DNA of 64,000 bases, taken from NCBI RefSeq assembly GCF_012276985.1, contig NZ_JAAXMM010000001.1, positions 310,001 to 374,000 of the forward strand, read 5' to 3'. Below, in pieces: positions 46,850 through 56,919 of this stretch. The stretch's first letter is position 1, and each line of letters starts with the position of its first letter. The position numbers and the translations under genes were made by a program. The notes below the pieces were generated by a model. It had not been told where the DNA came from. It saw only the letters and a program-made list of their open reading frames with translations, and did no database searches. Source of the DNA: Agrobacterium sp. a22-2. GTDB lineage: Bacteria > Pseudomonadota > Alphaproteobacteria > Rhizobiales > Rhizobiaceae.

Positions 46850-46869
46850 GTTCGCTGTTCGAGGCCCCG

Positions 46870-49203
46870 ATGTTAAAATTGAATTCCAAATCGATTGCCA
46901 CAAAACTCCTGCTGGTGACCGGACTGGCCATCGCGCTCGTCCTGATTTTCTCAAACCTTTTCCTGATTTACCAGACCCGTGACCGCGTCCAGACGCTGAC
47001 CATGGATCAGGCCGACAGCGAGGCCAAGGCGATCGCCAACGAGGTCGCCGGCGATATCGGCGAACTGGCAAGTGCCGCCCGCTCCATGGCCGGCATTCTT
47101 GGCCGCGGCCATGAAGGCGCCTCGTTCGACCGCAAGGGCGCGATCAACCTGCTGAAGGCCAATGTGGAACAGAACGCCTTTGCCTTCGGCAGCTGGTTCT
47201 GCGAGGAGATCAAGGCCTTCGACGGACGGCAGGACGATGTCGTCAACAACACCGAGCTTGGCGGCAACGACAAGGGCGTGTTCACACCCTACTGGTCGAA
47301 GACGAGGGACGGTGGAATTCAATTCTCGACCTTCAAGAACGATTATCCCGCCGAGTGGTACGCCCTGGCGTCCAAGACCGGCAAGGGAGCGATCACGGCG
47401 CCTTATCGTGCTGAAGGCACCGAAGTGCCGACGACCATGAGCTCAATCGCCTATCCGGTCCTGTCCGGCGGCAAACTGATCGGTGTTGCCGGCGTGGATG
47501 TCTCGCTTGCCGCACTTTCGGAAAAGCTGAAGGGATTGCATCCCTTCGGTTCGGGGCGTGTCATGCTGCTGTCGCAAGGCGCGCAATGGCTGGTCGCCCC
47601 TTCGGATGATCTGCTGATGAAGCCCTATGAGGGTGAAGGCGCAGATGCCGTCAAGACCGGTCTGTCGTCCGGCCGGAGCAGTCTGGTGCGCGATCTGCAA
47701 TCGGCGGAGACCGAGAATTTCGACCGTCTGGTTTATCCGTTCGAGGTGCCCGGCGTGAATGCCACCTGGGCCGTCATCGTCGACATTCCGCATAGCGCGA
47801 TAAGCGCTCCGGTCCAGGCCCAGACCTATATGATGATCGTCGGCGGCTTCGTCGTGCTCGGCGCCGTCATGCTGGCCCTGTGGTTTGCCGTCAAGGGCTA
47901 TGTCCAAAAGCCGCTACATGATCTTCTCGGCGATGTCGATCGGCTCGGCCGCGGCGAGTATGATGCTGAAGTGGGCGGCCAGACGCGCGCCGACGAAATG
48001 GGACTGGTTGCCAAGGCCCTTGAAGGGTTCCGCCACAGGCTGGCCAACGGCCGCGCCCTGGAGGGCGAGGCGGAACAACAGCGCCGCGCAGCGGAGGCCG
48101 AGCGCAGCCGCTCGGAGGCCCAACGCGGCGAAACGGCTGCCGTGCAGCAGCGGATCGTCGCCGTGCTGGGCACCGGCCTTTCTGCGCTGTCGAACGGCGA
48201 TCTCAGCTATCGAATCCAGGAGGCATTCCCGGACGACTACGCCGCCCTCAAGGAGGATTTCAACGCTGCCGTGGCGAGCCTCGAAGAAACCATTGAGGCC
48301 GTCAATGCGAGCGTCGTCAATATCGGCAACGGCAGCGGTGAAATCACCGACAGCGCCGCCGACCTGTCGAAGCGCACCGAACAGCAGGCGGCCAGCCTGG
48401 AGGAGACCGCAGCAGCCCTCAACGAACTGACCGAACAGGTCAATTCCAGCGCCGATAATGCCAACACCGCCGCGAAGACCGTTAGCCTGGCCTGTGACGA
48501 TGCAGAGAAGTCCGGTGAAGTCGTGCAGAAGGCCGTTGCCTCCATGCAGGGTATCGCACAGTCCTCACAGGAAATTTCACGGATCATCGGCGTGATCGAC
48601 GAAATCGCATTCCAGACCAACCTTCTCGCGCTCAATGCCGGGGTGGAAGCGGCTCGCGCCGGCGATGCCGGCAAGGGCTTTGCGGTCGTGGCACAGGAAG
48701 TGCGCGAACTGGCCCAGCGCTCCGCCAGCGCGGCAAAGGAGATCAAGACGCTGATCACCACGTCCGGATCGCAGGTCAAGGACGGCGTGGAACTGGTCGG
48801 CCAGGCTGGCCAGACCCTTCACAAGATCGCCGACCAGGTCATGCAGATCAACGGTCTGGTGCGCCAGATCTCATCCTCGGCCAGCGAGCAGGCCTCCGGC
48901 CTCAAGGAGGTCAACGCCGCGGTGAACCAGATGGACCAGGTGACCCAGCAGAACGCAGCCATGGTGGAAGAAACCACGGCGGCAAGCGTGACCCTGCGCA
49001 CTGAAGCCGAGAACCTGCGGATGCTCATTGCGCGGTTCCGGACCTCCGGCGGGCAGAGCACCCAGCCACTGCGCACCGTGGCGCAGACGATGCGCGCGCT
49101 ATCCAGCAGCCGACCGGCATCGATGCCGGCAAGAGCAGCGGCGCCCAAGCGCAGTGCCGGTGGCTCGTCGGCAGCCGTCAAGGAAGACTGGCAGGAATTC
49201 TGA
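46870..49203 (+). CDS. Methyl-accepting chemotaxis protein with periplasmic Cache domain
   Basis: A 777-residue membrane receptor. Helix 1 (LLLVTGLAIALVLIFSNLF near 15-34) and helix 2 (MMIVGGFVVLGAVMLALWF near 318-337) flank a dCache-type ligand domain with GSWFCEEIKAFDGRQDD and YPVLSGGKLIGVAGVDVSL. A HAMP domain follows near 340-395, a charged linker, and the signalling region with [20 protein letters not shown] near 580. It ends DWQEF, resembling the CheR/CheB tethering pentapeptide. The ligand is likely a small metabolite; the ribokinase and nucleoside hydrolase genes on either side hint at ribose or nucleosides (inference only). Confidence 0.93.
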   Translation: MLKLNSKSIATKLLLVTGLAIALVLIFSNLFLIYQTRDRVQTLTMDQADSEAKAIANEVAGDIGELASAARSMAGILGRGHEGASFDRKGAINLLKANVEQNAFAFGSWFCEEIKAFDGRQDDVVNNTELGGNDKGVFTPYWSKTRDGGIQFSTFKNDYPAEWYALASKTGKGAITAPYRAEGTEVPTTMSSIAYPVLSGGKLIGVAGVDVSLAALSEKLKGLHPFGSGRVMLLSQGAQWLVAPSDDLLMKPYEGEGADAVKTGLSSGRSSLVRDLQSAETENFDRLVYPFEVPGVNATWAVIVDIPHSAISAPVQAQTYMMIVGGFVVLGAVMLALWFAVKGYVQKPLHDLLGDVDRLGRGEYDAEVGGQTRADEMGLVAKALEGFRHRLANGRALEGEAEQQRRAAEAERSRSEAQRGETAAVQQRIVAVLGTGLSALSNGDLSYRIQEAFPDDYAALKEDFNAAVASLEETIEAVNASVVNIGNGSGEITDSAADLSKRTEQQAASLEETAAALNELTEQVNSSADNANTAAKTVSLACDDAEKSGEVVQKAVASMQGIAQSSQEISRIIGVIDEIAFQTNLLALNAGVEAARAGDAGKGFAVVAQEVRELAQRSASAAKEIKTLITTSGSQVKDGVELVGQAGQTLHKIADQVMQINGLVRQISSSASEQASGLKEVNAAVNQMDQVTQQNAAMVEETTAASVTLRTEAENLRMLIARFRTSGGQSTQPLRTVAQTMRALSSSRPASMPARAAAPKRSAGGSSAAVKEDWQEF

Positions 49204-49230
49204 CGACAGAACCAGATCCCAGACGTAAAC

Positions 49231-49261
49231 GGCCGCCGGACGATTTGTCCGGCGGTCGTTT
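49231..49261. terminator. Hairpin terminator between converging genes
   Basis: GCCGCCGGAC (49232-49241), GATTT loop, GTCCGGCGGT (49247-49256), then CGTTT. A ten-pair stem, one wobble, shared by the receptor and the nucleoside hydrolase gene. Confidence 0.6.
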
Positions 49262-49271
49262 CAATATTTGG

Positions 49272-50216
49272 TCAGAGACGGCCGAGCCGGTCGATCAGCA
49301 GGTCGAAGAAACCACCGGCATCCACATTGCGCATTACATTGGCATTGGCCTTGCGACCGGAGACGCGCCACCAGTCGACGACGGTCATGCCGACCGTCAG
49401 TTCGGACTGTGTCTCGATCTCGACATTGCAGTGGCGGCCGGAAAAGAGTTCCGGCTTCAGCAGATAGGCAATCACCGAAGGATCGTGCAGCGGACCGCCA
49501 TCGGAGCCGTATTTCTCCTCGTCGAAGCGCTCGAAGAACTCCAGCCAACCGACCATCGCCCTTGACACGTCCGTTCCCAGTGCCGCGATCCGCGCCACGC
49601 GGGCCTTGGTGGTCAGCAACTGGTGGGTCACGTCGAGCGGCAGCATGGTGATCGGCATGCCGGAGCGGAAGACGATGTCGGCGGCCTGCGGGTCGACATA
49701 GATATTGAATTCGGCAGCCGGCGTGATGTTGCCGCCCTCGAAAAAACCGCCGCCCATCATCACCAGTTCCTTGATCCGCGGCGCGATATCGGGCGCCTTC
49801 TTAAGGGCGAGCGCCAGATTGGTGAGCGGTCCCAGCGTGCATATCGTCACTGTGCCCGGCTCTTCGTGGCGCAGGGTCTCGATGATGAAATCGACGGCGT
49901 GCAACGGCTGGACCGGCATGGTCGGCTCCGGCAGTACGGCACCGTCAAGGCCGGTCTTGCCGTGCACATGCTCGGCCGTCACCTGCGGGCGCTCAAGTGG
50001 CTTGAGCGCGCCCTCGTAAACGGCAACGTCGCTCCGGCCAGCCAGTTCGCAGACGATGCGCGCATTGCGGCTGGTATAAGACAGCGGAACATTGCCGGCC
50101 ACGATCGTCAGACCCAGGACATCCAACTCTTCAGGGCTTGCCAGCGCCAGCAAGATTGCCGCCGCATCATCCTGCCCCGGATCGGTGTCGATAATGATCT
50201 TGCTGGGTTTTTCCAT
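49272..50216 (-). CDS. Nucleoside hydrolase (inosine-uridine preferring type)
   Basis: A 314-residue enzyme that splits ribonucleosides into base and ribose. The calcium-binding DTDPGQDDAAAILLAL is near residues 9-24. MMGGGFFEGGNITPAAEFNIYVDP is near 150, and HDPSVIAYLLKPELF near 240 has the catalytic His. The ATG at 50216 has GGATGG upstream; the longer frame to 50282 is not supported. Ribose freed here could be used by the nearby ribokinase. Confidence 0.92.
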   Translation of the reverse strand: MEKPSKIIIDTDPGQDDAAAILLALASPEELDVLGLTIVAGNVPLSYTSRNARIVCELAGRSDVAVYEGALKPLERPQVTAEHVHGKTGLDGAVLPEPTMPVQPLHAVDFIIETLRHEEPGTVTICTLGPLTNLALALKKAPDIAPRIKELVMMGGGFFEGGNITPAAEFNIYVDPQAADIVFRSGMPITMLPLDVTHQLLTTKARVARIAALGTDVSRAMVGWLEFFERFDEEKYGSDGGPLHDPSVIAYLLKPELFSGRHCNVEIETQSELTVGMTVVDWWRVSGRKANANVMRNVDAGGFFDLLIDRLGRL

Positions 50217-50381
50217 TCCATCCGTCCAAACACGTGTTGCGCAATGGACCGCTTGATGGCTGCTGAGGTTGTCCTTTGTCAAGCCGGCTAGCGCTTGCAG
50301 GACGCAGCCGGCATTCCCATATTAGGGGACAATCTGCCTCGGCATCGGCCAAGGCGGACTTGACCGACTTAAGGACCATGA

Positions 50382-50810
50382 ATGAGCCGGATAAAGTCTC
50401 TCGCCAATCCTCTCCTGCTGGGGTTCGATGCCACGGAAACTATGCTTTCCCAGATCGCCCGAACCAATGATGGATACCCGCCCTACAATATCGAGATTCT
50501 ACGCCGGGCGGAGCCGGACGAGGCAGACCTTCTGCGCATAACCCTTGCCGTGGCAGGTTTTTCGCAAGAGGAACTGGACGTTTCCGTCGATGCCAACCAA
50601 TTGGTCATCCGCGGGAGGCAGGCAGAGCGGCCGGAGGGCGATTTCCTGTTTCGCGGCATTGCGGCCCGGCAGTTCCAGCGGGTCTTCGTGCTTGCAGACG
50701 GCATGGACGTGCTGAAGGCACGTCTGCACAACGGATTGCTGGCCATCGATCTTATTCGTCCCGAAGCGAGCCAAGTGGTGAGAAAAATTAACATTTCGAC
50801 TTCAAAGTAG
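50382..50810 (+). CDS. Small heat shock protein, Hsp20 family
   Basis: A 142-residue alpha-crystallin chaperone of the IbpA-like class A group. GYPPYNIE near residue 31 opens the crystallin domain. LAVAGFSQEELDVSV and LIRPE follow, and a short KINIST tail takes the place of the usual IxI motif. The ATG at 50382 has AAGGA six bases upstream; an overlapping ATG at 50378 is in another frame. I found no convincing ROSE thermometer in the 165-base upstream gap. It is followed after 48 bases by a DUF1150 gene. Confidence 0.93.
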   Translation: MSRIKSLANPLLLGFDATETMLSQIARTNDGYPPYNIEILRRAEPDEADLLRITLAVAGFSQEELDVSVDANQLVIRGRQAERPEGDFLFRGIAARQFQRVFVLADGMDVLKARLHNGLLAIDLIRPEASQVVRKINISTSK

Positions 50811-50858
50811 GGTTAACGGCCCTGTCTGCCGTTGCTCCCTCATCGACGGAGGATCGGA

Positions 50859-51116
50859 ATGTTACTGAAAGAAGCCAACACAAACCTGACCAAATCCCAA
50901 CTTGCCCATCTGGGTGCGGGGGAAGTGGGCTATATTCGCAAGATGCGCTTCGAAGAGGTGTCTCGCTGTTTCCCGGATGCCCCCGATATTGATCCGACGC
51001 TGGATCTTTGGGCTCTATTCGGCGCCGACGGTACGCCAATCCTGTTGACCGACAACAGATCCAGCACATTCTACAAGGCGGCGGAAGACGATCTGAAGAC
51101 CGTCAGCCTGCATTGA
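50859..51116 (+). CDS. DUF1150 family protein
   Basis: An 85-residue soluble protein. AHLGAGEVGYIRKMRFEEV near residues 17-35 and LWALFGADGTPILLTDNR near 50-67 define DUF1150. GGAGG lies before the ATG at 50859; the frame extends nine codons upstream without support. The gene commonly follows hsp20 genes in alphaproteobacteria, so it is likely coexpressed in heat stress. The function is unknown. Confidence 0.85.
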   Translation: MLLKEANTNLTKSQLAHLGAGEVGYIRKMRFEEVSRCFPDAPDIDPTLDLWALFGADGTPILLTDNRSSTFYKAAEDDLKTVSLH

Positions 51117-51200
51117 TCGCCAAAGATTTGCGCCTGGCTTAGACCGGTCGCCCGGATCGTTCCGGCCCTTGGATGCAAAGCGCCGTGCCGCCTCATGGTT

Positions 51201-51911
51201 TCAGGCCGGCACGTCCCGACGCCGGAAGGTCAGATAGGCAGAGGATCGGCCTTCGCGCTTGGCCTTGGCTTCATAGCGGGTGCCCGGCCAGCCAGCATAG
51301 GGCGTCTTCCAGTCGCTGGCGTTGCGCGCCGTCCACTCGAAACCGCCATGCTCGCGGCAATGGGCGAGCGTCCAGTTGACATAAGTATCGATATCCGAGG
51401 CGAAGCAGAACAGGGCACCCGGCTTCAGCACGCGATGAAACCGCTTGAGATTGACGTCGGACACGAAACGGCGCTTCCAGTGCTTCTTCTTCGGCCACGG
51501 GTCGGGATAGAGCAGGTCGATCTGATCCAGACAATTGTCCGGCAACCAATCCAGCACCTGCGTGGCATCGTCGTCGTAAAGCCGGATATTCTCGGCACCT
51601 TTCGCGACGATCTGGCCGACGAGTTTTGCCATGGAATTGACGAAGGGCTCGACGCCAATAAAACCGGTCGCGGGATTTTCAACGGCGCGATGAATGAGGT
51701 GTTCTCCGCCGCCGAAGCCGATTTCCATGCGCGTGCGATCGACGGCATTCGGAAAGAGTTGGCGAAGGTCTGAGGGTGCCTGTGTCGACAGGTCCAGCTT
51801 GAAGGCAGGCAGAACGGTCTCAAGATGTTCAGCCTGCAGATGGCGCAGAGGCTTGCCCTTGCGGCGTCCGAAAAAGGCTTCCGTGCCGCGGCCTCGGCGT
51901 TCCTCAGTCAT
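51201..51911 (-). CDS. trmB: tRNA (guanine-N7-)-methyltransferase
   Basis: A 236-residue SAM-dependent enzyme that makes m7G46 in tRNA. The SAM-binding motif is IGFGGGEHL near residue 69, and the TrmB signature [15 protein letters not shown] near 138-152 carries the catalytic residues. The N-terminal [14 protein letters not shown] is a typical start. It lies downstream of metK, which supplies SAM, with a hairpin between them. Confidence 0.96.
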   Translation of the reverse strand: MTEERRGRGTEAFFGRRKGKPLRHLQAEHLETVLPAFKLDLSTQAPSDLRQLFPNAVDRTRMEIGFGGGEHLIHRAVENPATGFIGVEPFVNSMAKLVGQIVAKGAENIRLYDDDATQVLDWLPDNCLDQIDLLYPDPWPKKKHWKRRFVSDVNLKRFHRVLKPGALFCFASDIDTYVNWTLAHCREHGGFEWTARNASDWKTPYAGWPGTRYEAKAKREGRSSAYLTFRRRDVPA

Positions 51912-51933
51912 GTCATGCTTCCTTCAACGATGA

Positions 51934-51966
51934 AAGCGGACGCTCCGTTCGGGAACATCCGCTTTA
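51934..51966 (-). terminator. Hairpin between metK and trmB
   Basis: AAAGCGGA (51934-51941) pairs with TCCGCTTT (51959-51966), with a 17-base loop. On the reverse strand the stem ends in TTT and a T-containing stretch. It may partly terminate metK transcription. Confidence 0.5.
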
Positions 51967-52010
51967 AAAGCTTCAAACAGACAGTTCTCTGACCGTCCTT
52001 GGCCGCGCCG

Positions 52011-53249
<1,239 letters not shown>

Positions 53250-53320
53250 GCGGGATTCCCCTCGAAGAACCAGTTTCGAAATGTGTTAGTCAGTTCGCGC
53301 CGGAAAAACAAGCGCACAAC

Positions 53321-53342
53321 GACATAAATATATCTTTATGTC
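53321..53342. promoter_or_regulatory. Perfect palindromic operator in the metK promoter
   Basis: GACATAAA (53321-53328) and TTTATGTC (53335-53342) with a six-base AT spacer, a perfect inverted repeat. It lies about 80 bases before metK and covers the likely -10. The style resembles ArsR-family methionine-cycle regulators (SahR/SamR type) in proteobacteria, from memory. Confidence 0.65.
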
Positions 53343-53373
53343 AGCATTCCTTGCGTTTTTGACAACAAGCCAC

Positions 53374-53397
53374 AAAAAAAGCGGCCCTGCGGCCGCT
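53374..53397 (-). terminator. Rho-independent terminator after the XRE regulator
   Basis: GCGGCC (53381-53386) pairs with GGCCGC (53391-53396). On the reverse strand a run of seven Ts follows (53380-53374). It sits between the XRE gene stop and the metK promoter, so metK is transcribed separately. Confidence 0.85.
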
Positions 53398-53429
53398 CTC
53401 TTTTCAGGCTGTCGCCTGCCGGTCCGGAA

Positions 53430-53849
53430 TTACTCCGTATCGGCCTCTGCGGCCAGAGCCTTCACCAGGTCAACGAGTTTGCGACGGACCTTCGGGTCGG
53501 CAATCTTCACAAAAGCCCGATTGAGCTGCAGACCTTCCGACGAGGACAGGAAGTCGACGACATAGTTGGAGCTGTTAGCCTCCGCCATGCCGCTCGCGCC
53601 CGTTGCGTGATCGCCAGGTGCGTCTTCGAAAAAGAACGAGACCGGCACGTTGAGAATGCTGGAGATGTTCTGCAGGCGGCTGGCGCCAACACGATTGGTG
53701 CCCTTTTCATACTTCTGGATCTGCTGGAACGTAATGCCCAGGCTCTCTCCGAGCTTTTCCTGGCTCATTCCAAGCATTGTCCGGCGAAGACGAATCCGAC
53801 TTCCGACATGGATATCAATCGGGTTCGGCTTCTTTTTATTCTCGATCAT
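53430..53849 (-). CDS. phrR: XRE-family transcriptional regulator (PhrR-like)
   Basis: A 139-residue protein. The Cro/CI helix-turn-helix covers about residues 13-70: GSRIRLRRTMLGMSQEKLGESLGIT (abridged) is followed by QQIQKYEKGTNRV and NISSILNVPVSFF. A C-terminal helical domain of about 65 residues follows. Its position directly after lnt (actA in Sinorhizobium) matches phrR, the low-pH-inducible regulator described next to actA; the name rests on that synteny. The ATG at 53849 follows AGGA. The targets are unknown. Confidence 0.88.
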   Translation of the reverse strand: MIENKKKPNPIDIHVGSRIRLRRTMLGMSQEKLGESLGITFQQIQKYEKGTNRVGASRLQNISSILNVPVSFFFEDAPGDHATGASGMAEANSSNYVVDFLSSSEGLQLNRAFVKIADPKVRRKLVDLVKALAAEADTE

Positions 53850-54002
53850 GATGCGGTCCTGACACATGGTTAGCAAATCAATTCCACAGTCCTTGCTGGA
53901 TGCAAGTCGTCAATAACGTGACGTTGTGTAGACCTCCGTCCAACCGGAAGCATACTCACAGACATATGGCTCAACCCACTATGCAATTTTAGGGGTTTTT
54001 GG

Positions 54003-55598
54003 TCAATTCTTTGCAATAATAAAACCTAGGCGGGAAATTACAGCCCACGACGCCAGACCCAGGACGATCAACCAGAAGTTTAATATCAGCGCATAGTTGT
54101 ATCGTTCCGGCACAGATTCTAGCGCCAGGGTTGAATCCGCAATTCCTTCAACGTTAAAATCCAGCCCGGAAATAATTCGGCCCTGGGCATCGATTACGGC
54201 CGAAATACCGCTATTGGCGTTGCGGATCACCGGCAGGGCATTCTCCACGGCACGAACGCGGGCCTGCAGCAGATGCTGATAGGGACCTGGCGAATAGCCG
54301 AACCAGGCATCATTGGTCACATTGAGAATGGCGCCGGCCTGGCTCAGAGCCGGCGTCATTTCGTCCGGAAAGATGATCTCGTAGCAGATCAGCGGATAGA
54401 GCTTGATGCCGCCTGGCAAGGGCAGCAACGATCGGTCGGCCGCCGCCGAGAAGCCACCCGGCAGGTTCACCAGATTCTCGACGCCGAACCGCCGCAAGAC
54501 ATCCTCAAACGGCACGTATTCACCAAAGGGCGTCAGATGGACCTTGTCGGACGCCGCGACGATCTGCCCCTTGTCGTCGATGACATAGACGGAATTGTAG
54601 AAGCGCGGCGCGGCGCCGGCGCCCTGCTCCTCGGAGCGGACGGCGCCGGCGACCAGCACCTGTCCCTCTTCCAGAACATCGGCAATGCGCAGCAGCGCAT
54701 CCGGATTTTCGGTCAGAATGAAAGGAACCGACGTCTCCGGCCAGACGATGACATCCGGCCGCTTTCCGTCAGGTGCCGGCGGCAGGGCCGAGAGGGACAG
54801 GTGCTTTTCGAAGATCGCCGCGCGATCAGAATTCTCAAGTTTGGCCGCTTGGTCGATGACCGGCTGCACAAGCCGGACCGACACCGACTTGGCATCCTCT
54901 TGCGCTATCTGCGGCATCAGCAACACATAGGCACCGTAGGCGATATGGGCGACGAAAAGCAGTGCCGCCACGGTGAGGCCCGGCAAGATACCTCGGCGTG
55001 TGCCAATCAAGGCTGGCGCTGCGAAGACGAAGACCGCCAGCGTGGTCACGCCAAAAAGCCCGATCACATGCGCAGACTGCATCATCAGCGGGATCGGCAT
55101 GGCTCCGTAGCCGATCGCATTCCAGGGAAAGCCGGTCGCCACGACGCTGCGCAGCCATTCGACCAGACCGAAGGCGGCACTAAGAGCTGCAATTCGGCCG
55201 ACGCCGTCCGACCACAGAAGCTTGGCCAGCATCGCCGCCAGACCATAGAAGAGCGCCAGAACGGCCGGAAGTCCAAGAATGGCCAGAGGCAGCGCCCAGG
55301 CAAACTCGTCGCTCTCGACCAGCAGTGCATTGCCGAGCCACCAGAGGCCTGCAACGAAATAGCCGAAACCAAAAAGCCAGCCCGTCACAAAGGCGGAGCG
55401 CAAGCCGCGCGAATAGCTGTTGTCCGGATTGCCGCTGACCCCGTCCAGCAGCCATACCAGCACGGTAAAGGAGACGAAAAGTGCCGCGAAAAAGCCGACC
55501 GGGGGAAGAGCCAACGCCCCAACGGCACCAGCAAGAACGGCCAATGCGGCGCGGCGCACGCCCCAGACCAGAATTATCCTGCCCGCAAGGCGCTCCAT
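54003..55598 (-). CDS. lnt: Apolipoprotein N-acyltransferase
   Basis: A 531-residue inner-membrane enzyme that adds the third acyl chain to lipoproteins. The N-terminal half has about six helices. The nitrilase domain (about 235-500) has the catalytic Glu in VWPETSVPF, Lys in DKVHLTPFGEYVPF and Cys in YPLICYEIIFPD. A last helix (LILNFWLIVLGLASWAVI) closes the protein. In Sinorhizobium the homologue is called actA since mutants are acid-sensitive. Confidence 0.95.
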   Translation of the reverse strand: MERLAGRIILVWGVRRAALAVLAGAVGALALPPVGFFAALFVSFTVLVWLLDGVSGNPDNSYSRGLRSAFVTGWLFGFGYFVAGLWWLGNALLVESDEFAWALPLAILGLPAVLALFYGLAAMLAKLLWSDGVGRIAALSAAFGLVEWLRSVVATGFPWNAIGYGAMPIPLMMQSAHVIGLFGVTTLAVFVFAAPALIGTRRGILPGLTVAALLFVAHIAYGAYVLLMPQIAQEDAKSVSVRLVQPVIDQAAKLENSDRAAIFEKHLSLSALPPAPDGKRPDVIVWPETSVPFILTENPDALLRIADVLEEGQVLVAGAVRSEEQGAGAAPRFYNSVYVIDDKGQIVAASDKVHLTPFGEYVPFEDVLRRFGVENLVNLPGGFSAAADRSLLPLPGGIKLYPLICYEIIFPDEMTPALSQAGAILNVTNDAWFGYSPGPYQHLLQARVRAVENALPVIRNANSGISAVIDAQGRIISGLDFNVEGIADSTLALESVPERYNYALILNFWLIVLGLASWAVISRLGFIIAKN

Positions 55599-55713
55599 GC
55601 GTCGTCCTTTCCCATGCCGATCGAATCACACGGGGCTAGCTTTTCAAAAAACGCCGGTTTTGTCCCCTGCAGTCGCAAGCCTACGCCCGGCGACGAGATC
55701 CAAAGGGATGCGA

Positions 55714-56907
55714 TCAATCGCCAACGGGTTCGGCTGGATCGGCTTCGACGGGATCATGCTTGCCATTGGCGGCCGCGCCGCTGCGTTTGGCAGCAATCGG
55801 CGCGCTGTCCACTTCGCCCTTGGCAAGGCGGCGGCGGGCTGGGGGACGCTTTCGAATGATGCGCACGCGCTTGATCCGTCGCGGGTCGGCATCGAGGATA
55901 TGGAACTCGAACCCGGCAAGGGCCTGCACTACTTCACCCCGCACCGGAATGCGGCCAAGCGCCGAAAAGATCAGGCCACCCAAGGTATCCACATCATCGA
56001 CCTGGTCGCGGACATCGAAATCCGAACCGATGGCCGCAGCAATTTCCTCAAGCTCGATGCGGGCATCAGCTAGGAAGACGTCGTCAGAAGTGCGGCTGAA
56101 CATGACTTCCTCGTCGTCGTGCTCGTCCTCGATATTGCCGATGACCATTTCGACGATGTCTTCATGGGACACCAGCCCATCGGTGCCGCCATATTCATCG
56201 ATGACCAGCGCCATCTGGGTGCGGGCCGCCTGCATTCGGCTCAACAGATCGGAGGCATGCATGGAGGGCGGCACGAAAAGGATCGAGCGAGTGATGCCGG
56301 CCTCGGCCACCGTCTTGTCGAGGTCGACACGGCCAAGGTCGAAATTCGCTCTCGCCGTCCGAGTCTGCTTTTCGGGTTTTTCCGTCTTTTCGCTCGTCGC
56401 CGATCCGTTCGCTGCGGCCTTCGTACCAACCCGACGCTTGTTTCGCGCCTGTTTTGCCACGTAGGACAGGAGATCGCGAATGTGCACCATGCCACGGGGA
56501 TCATCGAGTGTTTCGCTATAGACCGGCATGCGCGACCGGCCCGATTCCTCGAACACGGTCATCAATTCGCCGATGCTGATGGTCTGGTCGACGGCCTCGA
56601 TATCGGCGCGCGGCACCATGATGTCTTCGACGCGAACCTCGCGAAAGCGCAGGATGTTGTGCAGCATGGCCCGCTCTTCGGGCGAAAAGGCTTCGCTGCC
56701 GCCGGCATCGGCCATCAGGGCGTCGGTCAGATTTTCACGGAGACTCGATCCGTTTCCGGGTCGCAGGATGCGCGCGGCGCGCGACCAGAGAGAAAAGTGC
56801 GGCCTGGCGGACACCGCCTGCCGCAAGGGACTAGAGCCCTCCTCCGATGAGGAGCTCTCCGAGCCCTCCTTGGCCTCTGCGGCCGTATGTGTCGTAAAGT
56901 CGCTCAT
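55714..56907 (-). CDS. CorC/HlyC-type CBS-domain protein
   Basis: A 397-residue protein of the hemolysin C/CorC group without the N-terminal membrane domain. Two CBS domains cover about residues 95-260: EVRVEDIMVPRADIEAVD opens the first, and a charged insert (TKAAANGSATSEKTEKPEKQ, abridged) interrupts the region. LVIDEYGGTDGLVSHEDI is the family motif, and a CorC_HlyC domain follows to about 350. CorC proteins have been linked to cobalt and magnesium tolerance. It lies 12 bases after ybeY in the usual ybeZ-ybeY-corC-lnt order. Confidence 0.92.
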   Translation of the reverse strand: MSDFTTHTAAEAKEGSESSSSEEGSSPLRQAVSARPHFSLWSRAARILRPGNGSSLRENLTDALMADAGGSEAFSPEERAMLHNILRFREVRVEDIMVPRADIEAVDQTISIGELMTVFEESGRSRMPVYSETLDDPRGMVHIRDLLSYVAKQARNKRRVGTKAAANGSATSEKTEKPEKQTRTARANFDLGRVDLDKTVAEAGITRSILFVPPSMHASDLLSRMQAARTQMALVIDEYGGTDGLVSHEDIVEMVIGNIEDEHDDEEVMFSRTSDDVFLADARIELEEIAAAIGSDFDVRDQVDDVDTLGGLIFSALGRIPVRGEVVQALAGFEFHILDADPRRIKRVRIIRKRPPARRRLAKGEVDSAPIAAKRSGAAANGKHDPVEADPAEPVGD

Positions 56908-56919
56908 TCTACCAAACTG

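Noticed and set aside
50283..50381. A ROSE-type RNA thermometer upstream of hsp20
   Set aside because: The expected short U-rich anti-ribosome-site element pairing with AAGGA was not found; the leader folds only weakly by eye.
53250..53429. A SAM-responsive riboswitch upstream of metK
   Set aside because: No SAM-II or SAM/SAH core pattern was recognised; the palindrome looks like a protein site and overlaps the promoter rather than the leader.
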